A stretch of DNA of 64,000 nt from Salinicola rhizosphaerae (GCF_014652715.1 NZ_BMZI01000006.1:281082-345081); one strand, 5' to 3'. Positions 46,340-55,519 are shown, numbered from the stretch's first letter. A program made the numbers and translations. Notes: generated by a model from the letters alone, not told the origin.

Positions 46340-46674
46340 GCCTGGACTCCCGTCAGGGTGGCGGTCGATGCTGCCGAACCCGTCGATACCGAATCGGCCG
46401 TCACGCTCGGCTGCTCGCCAATCCGATAGGTCTCGAGAATCGCGTAGGTTCGGGTATCTCGTGTGACGTTGAAGAATTTGCGACAGCCCACCGCGTGTAC
46501 CCACAGTTCGTGATGCACGCCTCGCGGATTGTCACGGAAGAAGAGATAGTCGCCCCAGGCGTCATCGGAAGTTGCCATCGGATCCAGCGGACGCGCGATG
46601 TGCGCCTGCCCTTTCGGGTGGAACTCCTCCTCCTCGCGATACTCGGCGCAGTAAGGGCAGTAGATATAAAACAT
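46336..46674 (-). CDS. soxD: sarcosine oxidase subunit delta
   Basis: Small zinc-binding subunit, 112 residues. The N-terminal CPYC (C6, C9) with EEEEFHPKGQAHIARP and the later CRKFFNVTRDTRT are diagnostic of SoxD. The start at 46674 has GAGGAAA upstream. Unlike most sox operons, 182 bases separate it from soxB. Confidence 0.95.
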   Translation of the reverse strand: MFYIYCPYCAEYREEEEFHPKGQAHIARPLDPMATSDDAWGDYLFFRDNPRGVHHELWVHAVGCRKFFNVTRDTRTYAILETYRIGEQPSVTADSVSTGSAASTATLTGVQA

Positions 46675-46784
46675 CGCCAATTTCCTCTTTCCAGCCGCGA
46701 TGACTAGCGTCGGCAAATCTCTCTAAGGTTGTTCTGGTCAGCGAGCCGCGTGAGGGCAAGGCGTCCGACGATCGAGGAGCCGGA

Positions 46785-46802
46785 ATGTACGTGGTTGTAC
46801 AT
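46785..46802. promoter_or_regulatory. inverted repeat in the soxB-soxD gap
   Basis: ATGTAC and GTACAT are perfect complements separated by GTGGTT. The element lies in the unusually long gap between soxB and soxD and could be an operator, an RNA hairpin or a processing site. Confidence 0.35.
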
Positions 46803-46856
46803 GAGGACTCCGAAGAGGCGGACAACGCTGCCATCGTGTGGCGCAGCTCGCAGAAC

Positions 46857-48107
46857 TCAGTGCGCGACGCCGGCAGCGCCGTGTTCATCAATCAAGGCCC
46901 CGGTCCTGAATCGATCGATCGAGAACGGCGCCGCGATCGGGTGCATCTGGCCGTGGGCCAGGGACCAGGCGAAGACGTTGCCGGAGCCCGGGGTTGCCTT
47001 GAACCCACCGGTGCCCCAGCCACAGTTGAAGTAGAGACCGCGCACCGGCGTTCTGGAGATGATCGGGCAGGCATCCGGCGTGGTGTCGACGATGCCGCCC
47101 CACTGGCGGTTCATGCGCACGCGCGAAAAGACCGGGAACATCTCGACGATGGCCTGCAGCGTGTGCTCGACGATGGAGAAACTGCCGCGCTGTCCGTAGC
47201 CCAGGTAGCCGTCTATCCCGGCTCCGATCACCAGGTCGCCCTTGTCGGACTGACTGATATAACCGTGAACGTGGTTGGACATCGTCACGGTATTGAGAAT
47301 CGGCTTGAGTGGCTCGGAGACCAGCGCCTGCAGCGGGTGCGACTCCAGCGGAAGCTGGAAGCCAGCCATCTTAGCCAACGTCCCCGAGTTGCCTGCCGTG
47401 ACACAGCCGACCGTTTTCGCCCCGATATCGCCACGATTGGTGTGAACGCCGACGACCTTGCCGTCGAGCATCTTGAAGCCGGTCACCTCGGTCTGCTGCA
47501 GCAGATCGACACCCAGCGCATCGGCGCCGCGTGCGAAGCCCCAGGCCACCGCGTCATGGCGGGCGACGCCACCGCGCGGCTGCCACGAAGCCCCCAGAAT
47601 CGGATAGCGCGCCCGGGCCGAGACATCCAGCGCCGGCTCGATCTCCTTGATTCTCTCCGGCGTCACGACTTCACCGTCGATACCGTTGAGCCGATTGGCG
47701 TTCACGCGGCGCTGGATATCACGCATGTCCTGCAACGTATGCCCCAGATTGAGGACACCGCGCTGGGAGAACATGACGTTGTAGTTGAGGTCCTGCGATA
47801 ACCCCTCCCACAGCTTCATCGCGTGCTCGTAGAGCGCAGCGGCTTCGTCCCACAGATAGTTGGAGCGCACGATGGTCGTGTTGCGGGCCGTGTTACCGCC
47901 GCCCAGCCAACCCTTCTCGATCACCGCCACATTGGTGATGCCGTGCTCCTTGGCCAGATAGTACGCGGTCGCCAGCCCGTGACCGCCGCCGCCGACGATC
48001 ACGACGTCATACTCTTTCTTCGGCGCGGGATTACGCCAGTGACGCTGCCAGTTCTCGTGATGACTCAGCGCGTGCTTGACCAGACTGAAACCGGAATAAC
48101 GTTGCAT
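46857..48107 (-). CDS. soxB: sarcosine oxidase subunit beta
   Basis: FAD- and FMN-binding subunit that oxidises sarcosine, 416 residues. The dinucleotide motif [20 protein letters not shown] is at residues 33-52, followed by [24 protein letters not shown], and the C-terminal [16 protein letters not shown] closes the DAO fold. First gene of soxBDAG-purU. After its stop, two heptamer units (TTCTGCG, AGCTGCG) of the family described at 10472 follow on the sense strand. Confidence 0.95.
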   Translation of the reverse strand: MQRYSGFSLVKHALSHHENWQRHWRNPAPKKEYDVVIVGGGGHGLATAYYLAKEHGITNVAVIEKGWLGGGNTARNTTIVRSNYLWDEAAALYEHAMKLWEGLSQDLNYNVMFSQRGVLNLGHTLQDMRDIQRRVNANRLNGIDGEVVTPERIKEIEPALDVSARARYPILGASWQPRGGVARHDAVAWGFARGADALGVDLLQQTEVTGFKMLDGKVVGVHTNRGDIGAKTVGCVTAGNSGTLAKMAGFQLPLESHPLQALVSEPLKPILNTVTMSNHVHGYISQSDKGDLVIGAGIDGYLGYGQRGSFSIVEHTLQAIVEMFPVFSRVRMNRQWGGIVDTTPDACPIISRTPVRGLYFNCGWGTGGFKATPGSGNVFAWSLAHGQMHPIAAPFSIDRFRTGALIDEHGAAGVAH

Positions 48108-48247
48108 GTGCCCCTCTCTGCGCCAGGCCCGACGCCGACGCCCGGCGACGAAAACGGTGATTTCCGGCGATGGTATCGCCGGGCCAAGAGGGCATGATGT
48201 TCGGCCACGTCACACGCTGGCGCGTTTGCGACAAGACCATAGAATTT

Positions 48248-48280
48248 GCGACAGAGAGGGATTCGCGACAGAGAGGGATT
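48248..48280. repeat. tandem direct repeat upstream of soxB
   Basis: GCGACAGAGAGGGATT occurs twice in tandem; a third TTTGCGACA precedes it near 48226. It lies between soxB and tag and may reflect local slippage. Confidence 0.8.
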
Positions 48281-48310
48281 GGCTACTCCAGCTCCCAATG
48301 CCAGTGTCTC

Positions 48311-48338
48311 GTAGCTCGTAGCTCGTAGCTCGTAGCTC
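48311..48338 (-). repeat. heptamer array, four units of AGCTACG on the minus strand
   Basis: Four perfect tandem seven-base units (GTAGCTC as read on the plus strand). On the minus strand they begin about ten bases after the tag stop codon, in the same orientation relative to the ending gene as the arrays at 10472 and 10587. Confidence 0.9.
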
Positions 48339-48347
48339 CAGTCTGCC

Positions 48348-48938
48348 TCACCCCATCGTTTCGACAGGCCCACGACGATGACACGCCTCGTCATGGTCGT
48401 TGACCATACCCACCGCTTCCATCCAGGCGTAGACGATCACGGGGCCGACGAACTTGAAGCCGCGCTGCTTGAGCGCCTTCGAGATCTGCAGCGAGAGCGG
48501 CGTCTGGGTTGGGGCATGAGTGCCGGCGGGAATGACGTTCTGGATCGGGCGGCCGCCGACCATGCCCCACAGAAATTCGGAGAAGTCTTCGCCGCTATCG
48601 CGCATGGCGAGGTAGGCGCGGGCATTGCCGATCGTCGCCTCGATCTTGGATCGGGAGCGGATGATCCCGGCATTGCTCAGCAGACGCTCGACATCATGCT
48701 CGTCGTACCTGGCGATGATGTCGGGATCGAAGCCGTCGAACGCCACTCGAAAAGCGTCGCGCTTTTTGAGGATGGTCAGCCACGAGAGGCCCGCCTGAAA
48801 GCCATCGAGGATCAACTTCTCCCATAGCGCTCGGCTGTCGTACTCCGGCACGCCCCACTCTTCATCGTGATAGGAAGCATTCAGCGGATGGGATTGCGCC
48901 CAGGCACAGCGCGGCAGATCGGCATTCGGTTCGGTCAT
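48348..48938 (-). CDS. tag: DNA-3-methyladenine glycosylase I
   Basis: Base-excision repair enzyme removing 3-methyladenine, 196 residues. Zinc ligands fit the Tag pattern: C11 and H24 at the N-terminus (RCAWA, YHDEEWG), H182 and C186 at the C-terminus (NDHDEAC). HhH-type helices and FKFVGPVIVYAWMEAVG are also present. The start at 48938 is chosen by homology. A heptamer array follows its stop. Confidence 0.95.
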   Translation of the reverse strand: MTEPNADLPRCAWAQSHPLNASYHDEEWGVPEYDSRALWEKLILDGFQAGLSWLTILKKRDAFRVAFDGFDPDIIARYDEHDVERLLSNAGIIRSRSKIEATIGNARAYLAMRDSGEDFSEFLWGMVGGRPIQNVIPAGTHAPTQTPLSLQISKALKQRGFKFVGPVIVYAWMEAVGMVNDHDEACHRRGPVETMG

Positions 48939-49067
48939 CGTTGGCTCTTGTCGGCATGAGGCAGTGCCCTCGATTGTGCCGTGCGCGAACCGACTCGCCA
49001 AACGCAACCGCTCATCGACGCCTGTGGCGTCAACGCAGGCACTTCAACTTACTGCAAGTACTCCAAC

Positions 49068-50126
49068 TTACTGAAAGTCGCTTCGCCGCTGTCGCGGGCT
49101 GACGCCATGCCATCGCCGGAACGCTCGCGAGAAGGCGCTGGCCTCGGAAAAACCCAGCAGCAGCGCCACCTCCGAAATCGAGAGATGCGGCTGACGAAGA
49201 TAGTGATCGGCCATTTCACGACGCACACCGTCGAGAAGTGTGCTGAAGCTCACCCCCTCGCGGTTGAGTCGCCGCTGCAGCGACCAGCTCGAGAGATCGA
49301 GGCGGTGAGCGGCGCGCTCGAGCGTCGGCTCTCCCTGAGAGAGGGTCTGACGCACCTGATCCCGCACTCGGTCGACGAGCCCCTGCGGCGTGCGCTGCCC
49401 GTCGAGCCGGCGGATAGCGTCGACGATCACGCCGAGCAGGAGAGGATCGCTCTCGGGCATCGGTCGGCTCAGGTCGCGCTTGGGAATCAGCATCGAATTC
49501 CACGGCTGGTCGAAGTAGATCGGCGCATCGAAAGACTTGCCGTGATCGTGCCACTGCTCGGGCCGTGGATGCTCGAACATCACCGCGCGCGGCGCCCAGG
49601 TCGGCCCGGCCGCGTGACGAATCAGGTTGAGCGCCATGCCCATGGTCAGCTCCGCATCCTGGCGCCGGCAGAGAATACGCCCGTGCTGCACCTGATAATC
49701 GAGCCGCCAGCAGTCGTCGGAGTCCACCAGGCGGATCAGGGTTTCGTGCTGGTGATACGGAAAGGCGGCAACCCAGTTGGAGAGCGCCGTCTCGAGCGTC
49801 GACGAACACAGACCGATATAGCCGATCAAACCCAGTGCCTGAGGTTTGAACTGCTGGCCGTAATAGAGGCCGAAATTGCCGCACTGAGAGTCGCGGGCGG
49901 CGTTTTCCATGACCCGGCAGTATTCGTCGAGGCCAAGGCTCAGCGTCGGCTGCGCCAGCAACTCCGGGTCGACGCCGCTGGCACCCAGAATACGGTCGGC
50001 ATCGCCACCGTGGCGACCGATAAAATCGTACAGACCGCTAGCCGCGGCAGAGAGCACACCTCGGTTGCCGACACCGCTGATGCCGCTGTCGGCCCCGAGG
50101 CCGCCCGAAAGAAGCGATAGGTCCAT
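49068..50126 (-). CDS. AraC family transcriptional regulator with arabinose-binding-like N-domain
   Basis: A 352-residue regulator: N-terminal ligand domain (about 20-215) of the type seen in ArgR- and OruR-like AraC proteins, and a C-terminal double helix-turn-helix (about 250-350; LDLSSWSLQRRLNREGVSF, ISEVALLLGFSEASAFSRAF). It lies between the sox/tag genes and the kinase/phospho-lyase group and could serve either; the sequence does not decide. Its last bases, including the stop, are duplicated just downstream at 49043-49060. Confidence 0.85.
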   Translation of the reverse strand: MDLSLLSGGLGADSGISGVGNRGVLSAAASGLYDFIGRHGGDADRILGASGVDPELLAQPTLSLGLDEYCRVMENAARDSQCGNFGLYYGQQFKPQALGLIGYIGLCSSTLETALSNWVAAFPYHQHETLIRLVDSDDCWRLDYQVQHGRILCRRQDAELTMGMALNLIRHAAGPTWAPRAVMFEHPRPEQWHDHGKSFDAPIYFDQPWNSMLIPKRDLSRPMPESDPLLLGVIVDAIRRLDGQRTPQGLVDRVRDQVRQTLSQGEPTLERAAHRLDLSSWSLQRRLNREGVSFSTLLDGVRREMADHYLRQPHLSISEVALLLGFSEASAFSRAFRRWHGVSPRQRRSDFQ

Positions 50127-50309
50127 GATGGTTTTACCAGCTGATGCGACGTTGCTATTAGCCAGCAAGTTTCGTACCAGTCGTGACGGCGAATCCTCCG
50201 CCGCCGGTAACGCCGGGCTCGCGGAGGCAGCAACTCACCGGCAGGCACGATTTTCGAGTGCCCGACTGGCGCGCCCATGTCCTTCGGCGCACCATTTTAG
50301 AGCACAGAT

Positions 50310-51368
50310 TCAGTCCGCACCGACTGGCAGTTTGCCATCGAGATAGCGTTGTACCAGCCGCACGGAGTGGTCCGCCCAGTCAGGCCCGAGATCCACCGCC
50401 TGCTGCGTCTGCGCGTGCGACCCGGCCCAGGCGAGCAGTTGGATGCGCCGCTGCGCGATCATCGCCGGAATGATATCCAGATCCGCCTGTTCGAGCGTCG
50501 TCACCTGGCGATAACCGGCGAGCCACTGATCCACCCACTCGGCGGCGCGCGGGTGGTGCTCCTCGAAGCTCAGTGCCGCGGCAAGATCGTGCAGATACCA
50601 GCCGAAGCCGCAGTCGTCGAAGTCGATCACGCGCGTCTCGTGGCCCTCCAGCAGCAGGTTGGTCAGGCGCAGGTCGGCATGAATCAGGCCGTAGCGTTGC
50701 GGAGACTGACCGTAGGCAGCCAACTCGGCGCCGATTTTCGCCAATGCCCTTTCGATCACCGGCCAATCGCTTGTCTTCAGGTTGGGCGCATCGCGCCAGT
50801 TTCCCCAGTGGCCGCCGTCACCGACCATGGTCTCGTGATTCCAGACGATGCGCTGAAAACCCGCGGGCCGCTGCCAACCACGGCTATGACGATGCAGGTG
50901 CGCGGTGATCTCGCCCAGGCGCCGGAACGCCCGGGGATGAACGGCGTTGGTCGGCATGTCGCCCGAGATCCAGCCGAACAGCACCGCGTGGCGCTCGCCA
51001 TCGGGATCGCGGTTTGCGTCCTCGAGCGGCAGCGTCAGCACCGTTTCACCGTCGCGATCGGCAATCGGCTCGGGGACCTGGTGCCCGGCGTCACGCAGTG
51101 CTGCCAGCCACGCCAGCTCGCTGGCGATGTCCTCCCGTCGATGATAGCCGCCGCGATGCAGTCGCAGCGCGTAGCGCTCGCCTCGGTTTCCCTCGACCAC
51201 GAAGGTGGCGTTCTCGGAGCGGCAGAGCAGGCGAACTTCACCGCGAAACGGTTCGGAATAGCGCGCGACCGCCGCCTCGGCAAGGCGCGTGACCGCCGCG
51301 TCGTCAAGCGCATCTGCCTGAGGTGTGTCGAGCGCTGGATCGGTTTTCAGCTTGGAGGCGTGGACCAT
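50310..51368 (-). CDS. APH-type small-molecule kinase, candidate ethanolamine or hydroxylysine kinase
   Basis: A 352-residue kinase of the APH/choline-kinase fold. The catalytic loop is GLIHADLRLTNLLLEG near residue 220, and the metal-binding loop is VIDFDDCGFGW near 240. An AGGGAG site precedes the start. It is divergent from an AGXT2L-type phospho-lyase and an ethanolamine-type permease. Human hydroxylysine kinase and the phospho-lyases that use its product form the same pairing, so phosphorylation of an amino alcohol is the inferred role. Homoserine or aminoglycoside kinase activity is less likely in this context. Confidence 0.75.
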   Translation of the reverse strand: MVHASKLKTDPALDTPQADALDDAAVTRLAEAAVARYSEPFRGEVRLLCRSENATFVVEGNRGERYALRLHRGGYHRREDIASELAWLAALRDAGHQVPEPIADRDGETVLTLPLEDANRDPDGERHAVLFGWISGDMPTNAVHPRAFRRLGEITAHLHRHSRGWQRPAGFQRIVWNHETMVGDGGHWGNWRDAPNLKTSDWPVIERALAKIGAELAAYGQSPQRYGLIHADLRLTNLLLEGHETRVIDFDDCGFGWYLHDLAAALSFEEHHPRAAEWVDQWLAGYRQVTTLEQADLDIIPAMIAQRRIQLLAWAGSHAQTQQAVDLGPDWADHSVRLVQRYLDGKLPVGAD

Positions 51369-51705
51369 GAGAATCTCCCTGGAGCAGTGAACGATCGATC
51401 GGACGATCATCGATGTCCACAGCATGAGACTCCTGCCCGCCACTCGGCTTGACTCTGCATCGCGCTGCCTTGACCGGGGAAGACAGATTCGCGCTACCGA
51501 CGCGCTTACTTGACCCCAAGACACAGGCACCGCCGGTGTGCGGTCAAGTCTTCGCCCCACCGCCCGGGGCATGATCGACACCATCGAGTCGCTACCGGGC
51601 TCATGTTGTCATTCGACGGAAGCCGTTCGTCTCCGTCACCGGTTCGATGACAGCCGGTCCGATATCAGAACCTGCCCGATACCAGAACCTGTTCAGGGGG
51701 AAATC
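51369..51705. other. divergent promoter region between kinase and phospho-lyase
   Basis: No gene. It holds a 17-base tandem duplication (CGATAYCAGAACCTG twice) at 51660-51691, close to the phospho-lyase start at 51706. AGGGGGA at 51694 is the ribosome site. No obvious operator palindrome was seen. Confidence 0.45.
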
Positions 51706-53016
51706 ATGCTCAAGACCAACGCCTTCGACGCCAGCGCCGGCGACACGGTCTCGGAAGAGAAGCTCGAGATGATCGAGCGCCGCCGGCGCCTGCTCGGCCC
51801 GGCCTATCAACTTTTTTACAAGGATCCGCTCCATCTGGTTCGCGGCGAGGGTGTTTGGGTCTTCGACGCGGATGGCAACCGCTATCTCGATGTCTACAAC
51901 AACGTGCCATCGGTGGGCCACTGCCATCCGCATGTGCTGCAAGCGCTGACAAAGCAGGCCAGCGAGCTGAACACCCACACTCGCTACCTGCACGATAATG
52001 TGCTCGATTTTGCCGAGAAACTGATCGGCACCATGCCGGATGCACTGAGCCAGGTCATGTTCACCTGCACCGGCAGTGAAGCCAACGACCTGGCGTTGCG
52101 CATCGCCGAGGACTACACCGGTGGTACCGGCGTGATCGTCACCGACTACAGCTACCACGGCATGACCAAATCGATCGCCGCGCTGTCGGCGTCGATGGGG
52201 CCCTACGTCAAGCTCGACAAGGACGCCCGTGCCATCCCGGCGCCAATCCACGACCCGGCCCATCCAGAAGCGGTCGGCAAGCGCTTCGCCGCCGACGTGC
52301 GCGCGGCAATTGCCGACATGCAGCGCCACGGCATCAAGCCGGCGGCGCTGCTGATCGACACCTTCTTCACCAGCGATGGCGGCTTCTTCGATCCCCCCGG
52401 CTTCCTGCAGGAAGCGGTCGAGGCGATCCGCGAGGCCGGCGGCCTCTACATCGCCGACGAGGTGCAACCCGGCTACGGCCGCAGCGGCGAGCACATGTGG
52501 GGCTTTCAGCGCCACGGCCTCGTGCCCGATCTCGTCACCCTCGGCAAGCCGATGGGAAATGGCCACCCGATGGCGGCGACCGTGGTCAAACCGCACATTC
52601 TCGAGCGCTTCGGCAGTGAATCCAGCTACTTCAACACCTTCGGCGGCAATACCGTCTCTGCTGCCGTGGGCCTGGCCGTCCTCGAAGTGATCGAGCAGGA
52701 GAATCTGCTGCCATCGATTCATCAGGCCGGCAAGGCGATCGTCGATGGCATCGGGGCACTGGCGACGCAATATCCCGTGCTGGCCAATGTCCGCGGCGTG
52801 GGCCTCTACGCCAGCGCCGAGATCGTCGATGCCGAAGGCAAACCCGACGCCGCGATGGCGCTGGCGATCGTCAATGCCCTGCGGGACGAAGGCATCCTGA
52901 TCGGCGCCATCGGTCCTCACGCCAATATTCTCAAGATCCGCCCGCCGCTGGTCTTCAAGGAAGAGCACAGTCGCCTGCTGGTCGAGGGCCTGGAAAAGGT
53001 GCTATCGCGGCTCTGA
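51706..53016 (+). CDS. PLP-dependent phospho-lyase of the AGXT2L family (class III aminotransferase fold)
   Basis: A 436-residue class III PLP enzyme. It resembles human ethanolamine-phosphate phospho-lyase rather than ordinary transaminases: YLDVYNNVPSVGHCHPHV near residue 60, TRYLHDNVLDFAEKL, TGSEANDLALR, IADEVQPGYGRSGEHMWGFQ, LGKPMGNGHP with the PLP lysine K281, YFNTFGGNTVSAAVGLAVLE and GPHANILKIRPPLVF. The inferred reaction is elimination of phosphate and ammonia from a phosphorylated amino alcohol, e.g. phosphoethanolamine to acetaldehyde. Hydroxylysine phosphate is the main alternative. Confidence 0.82.
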   Translation: MLKTNAFDASAGDTVSEEKLEMIERRRRLLGPAYQLFYKDPLHLVRGEGVWVFDADGNRYLDVYNNVPSVGHCHPHVLQALTKQASELNTHTRYLHDNVLDFAEKLIGTMPDALSQVMFTCTGSEANDLALRIAEDYTGGTGVIVTDYSYHGMTKSIAALSASMGPYVKLDKDARAIPAPIHDPAHPEAVGKRFAADVRAAIADMQRHGIKPAALLIDTFFTSDGGFFDPPGFLQEAVEAIREAGGLYIADEVQPGYGRSGEHMWGFQRHGLVPDLVTLGKPMGNGHPMAATVVKPHILERFGSESSYFNTFGGNTVSAAVGLAVLEVIEQENLLPSIHQAGKAIVDGIGALATQYPVLANVRGVGLYASAEIVDAEGKPDAAMALAIVNALRDEGILIGAIGPHANILKIRPPLVFKEEHSRLLVEGLEKVLSRL

Positions 53017-53076
53017 GCACCGCAGTCGTGAGAGGCAATTGTCGTCAGACATGCGAACAACAACAGGGAGAAAACG

Positions 53077-54453
53077 ATGAGCGCATCGACAACCACAAAC
53101 GCGCTGAAGCCGACGCTAGGTCCCATTCAGCTCTGGGGCATCGCCGTTGGGCTGGTCATCTCGGGTGAATATTTCGGCTGGAGCTACGGCTGGGGCGTCG
53201 CCGGTACGCTGGGTTTTCTGGTGACCACGGTGATGATCGCAACAATGTATAGCTGCTTCATCTTCAGCTACACCGAGCTGACCACCGCGATCCCCCACGC
53301 CGGCGGCCCCTTCGCCTTCAGTCGCCGCGCCTTCGGCGAATTCGGCGGCATGATCGCCGGCATGGCGACGCTGATCGAGTTCGTTTTCGCACCACCCGCC
53401 ATTGCGCTGGCAATCGGTGCCTATCTCAACGTCCAGTATCCTGGCCTCGATCCCAAGCTCGCGGCGATCGGCGCCTACGTCGTGTTCATGTCGCTCAATA
53501 TCATCGGCGTCAAGCTGGCTGCGATGTTCGAACTGCTGGTCACCTCGCTCGCGGTGATCGAACTGCTCGTCTTCATGGGCGTGGTCGCCCCCGGCTTCAG
53601 CATGGCCAACTTCGTCGCCAACGGCTGGGCCGGTGAAGACGGTTTCAACGGTCAGGCCGTCGCCGGCATCTTCGCCGCGATTCCGTTCGCGATCTGGTTC
53701 TTCCTTGCCATCGAGGGCGCCGCGATGGCCGCCGAGGAGACTCGCGATCCGCGCCGGACCATTCCCAAGGCTTACGTCAGCGGCATCATCACGCTGGTCA
53801 TCCTCGCCTTCGGCGTGATGCTGATGGCCGGCGGTGTCGGCGACTGGCGCACGCTCTCCGACATCAACGACCCGCTTCCGCAGGCAATGAAGATGGTGGT
53901 CGGCGAGAACTCACGCTGGATGCACATGCTGGTCTGGATCGGCCTATTCGGACTCATCGCCAGCTTCCACGGCATCATCCTCGGCTACTCTCGCCAGTTC
54001 TTCGCCCTGGCGCGAGCCGGCTATCTACCCCGCGGGCTGGCCAAGCTGTCGCGCTTTAGAACCCCGCACCGGGCGATTCTGGCCGGCGGCGCGATCGGCA
54101 TCGCCGCCATCCTCAGCGACGGTCACATCGACCTGCAGGGCATGAGCTTGACCGCAGCGATGATCACCATGGCCGTGTTCGGCGCCATCGTCATGTACCT
54201 GATGAGCCTTCTGAGCCTGTTCAGACTTCGCCGCACCGAGCCGGAGCTGGAGCGCTGGTACCGCGCCCCAGGCTACCCGGTCGTGCCGATGATCGCCCTG
54301 ATTCTGGCGCTGGTCTGTCTCGTCGCCATGCTCTGGTTCAACCCGATGATCGCCATTCTCTTCGTCGGCCTGATGATCCTCGGCGGCATCTACTTCTCGC
54401 TGACCAAGGCACAGCGTCAAGAAGCCGAAGACTCGCTGGCCGTGACTTCCTGA
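53077..54453 (+). CDS. APC family permease, ethanolamine permease type
   Basis: A 458-residue inner-membrane transporter with about twelve membrane segments. The first, LWGIAVGLVISGEYFGWSYG (residues 18-37), and the following AGGPFAFSRRAFGEFGGMIAG match the ethanolamine permease (eat) subgroup of the APC family, as does AIEGAAMAAEETRDPRRTIPKAY near 210. It lies 60 bases after the phospho-lyase gene, so the two are probably cotranscribed. Confidence 0.86.
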   Translation: MSASTTTNALKPTLGPIQLWGIAVGLVISGEYFGWSYGWGVAGTLGFLVTTVMIATMYSCFIFSYTELTTAIPHAGGPFAFSRRAFGEFGGMIAGMATLIEFVFAPPAIALAIGAYLNVQYPGLDPKLAAIGAYVVFMSLNIIGVKLAAMFELLVTSLAVIELLVFMGVVAPGFSMANFVANGWAGEDGFNGQAVAGIFAAIPFAIWFFLAIEGAAMAAEETRDPRRTIPKAYVSGIITLVILAFGVMLMAGGVGDWRTLSDINDPLPQAMKMVVGENSRWMHMLVWIGLFGLIASFHGIILGYSRQFFALARAGYLPRGLAKLSRFRTPHRAILAGGAIGIAAILSDGHIDLQGMSLTAAMITMAVFGAIVMYLMSLLSLFRLRRTEPELERWYRAPGYPVVPMIALILALVCLVAMLWFNPMIAILFVGLMILGGIYFSLTKAQRQEAEDSLAVTS

Positions 54454-54552
54454 AGGACGCCAGCTCCAGCATGACGGACGAAGCGCTTATACAGTGCCTC
54501 GTTCGTCAACGTCTTTTCACAGGAAGGCGCGCTTGCCAAGCGCCGAGCCCGC

Positions 54553-55308
54553 TCAGGCATCGAAAAACACTCTCAGCACGTGATCCATATGCGCCTCCAT
54601 GGCGTGCCGCGCGGCATCCGGGTCGCGGCGCTCGATCGCGGCGAGAATGCGTTCGTGATCATCCTGGGACTGCTTCGGCATGTCCGTTTCCATGAACAGC
54701 TCCTGAAGCCGACGAAACATCATGCCGTACTGATGCCCAAGCAGGTGTTTGATGGTCATCGCGTAGGCCGCATTGCCGGAAGCCTCCGCAATGCGGATGT
54801 GCAGCAGTCGATCACCCGCCTGATTGCGTCCCCCATGAACGTTGTCCTCGACGTTGCGCGCATAGGCCTCGCGTATGGCGGCCAGATCCTCATCGCTGGC
54901 ATTGATTGCCGCCAGTGCCGCCGTCTCCGGCTCGAGGTAGCGGCGCGCCTGAAGCAGTGAAAACGGCGGAATTTCCTGATCCAGATCGAGCTCGATCTCG
55001 CTATCGAACTCCGGGTCCAGCGACCATGGCGCCTTGCGTCGGGCTTCGCTCATCACCGATCTGCCTCCGGCGCTCTCGCGCTCCAGCACCAGCACGCCGT
55101 GCCCCACTCGCACCTCGACCTGTCCGACGACTTCCAGTGCGATCAGCGCCTCGCGCACCGAAGCGCGACTGACGCCCAGCTGCTGCGCCAGGTCCCGTTC
55201 TGCCGGCAATAGCGTTCCTGGCGGGAACTCTCCCTCGCGAATCAGCGCCAGCAGTTGATCGGCGATCTGGCGATAGAGACGCTGGGCGCGAATGGTCTGA
55301 ATCGGCAT
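54553..55308 (-). CDS. FadR-type GntR family transcriptional regulator
   Basis: A 251-residue FadR-subfamily regulator with winged helix (LPAERDLAQQLGVSRASVREAL, about residues 33-54) and FCD ligand domain (about 110-240, with LLHIRIAEASGNAAY and MEAHMDHV supplying histidine ligands). GGGAGG precedes the start at 55308. It is divergent from the L-fucose operon, its most likely target, and converges on the permease gene. Confidence 0.9.
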   Translation of the reverse strand: MPIQTIRAQRLYRQIADQLLALIREGEFPPGTLLPAERDLAQQLGVSRASVREALIALEVVGQVEVRVGHGVLVLERESAGGRSVMSEARRKAPWSLDPEFDSEIELDLDQEIPPFSLLQARRYLEPETAALAAINASDEDLAAIREAYARNVEDNVHGGRNQAGDRLLHIRIAEASGNAAYAMTIKHLLGHQYGMMFRRLQELFMETDMPKQSQDDHERILAAIERRDPDAARHAMEAHMDHVLRVFFDA

Positions 55309-55336
55309 CGACCGCCCTCCCGAGACGCGTTGATGG

Positions 55337-55457
55337 TTAGACATAAGTCGCAAAAAGCGACGAAATTGCGGCCTTCTGTCGCGATATTAGACGTTTGGCG
55401 ATTTGCACCTTGTGAGACCGGAGGATAATACTCGGCCCAAAGGTCAGGCCTTTAGAC
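55337..55457. promoter_or_regulatory. divergent promoter region with three TTAGAC motifs and a palindrome
   Basis: TTAGAC occurs at 55337, 55387 and 55452 on the plus strand within 121 bases, the first as TTAGACATAA and the last as TTAGACATTA. AAAGG and CCTTT arms around TCAGG form a 15-base inverted repeat at 55439-55453, overlapping the third motif. The region separates the GntR gene from its divergent operon, where FadR-type operators are expected. Confidence 0.4.
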
Positions 55458-55519
55458 ATTAGCACCAAGCGAACGCACGGCCTACCGATTCCACCGCCTA
55501 CGCTTTTTGCCGGAGCCCG

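Noticed and set aside
49043-49080. Duplicated CAACTTACTG segment after the AraC gene as a regulatory repeat
   Set aside because: It is a tandem copy of the gene's last codons plus a few bases, outside any promoter.
51706-53016. Ordinary class III aminotransferase (e.g. GABA or ornithine transaminase)
   Set aside because: The NNVPSVGHCHP, TRYLHDN and GPHANILKIRPP segments and the kinase partner fit the phospho-lyase clade better; activity still needs testing.
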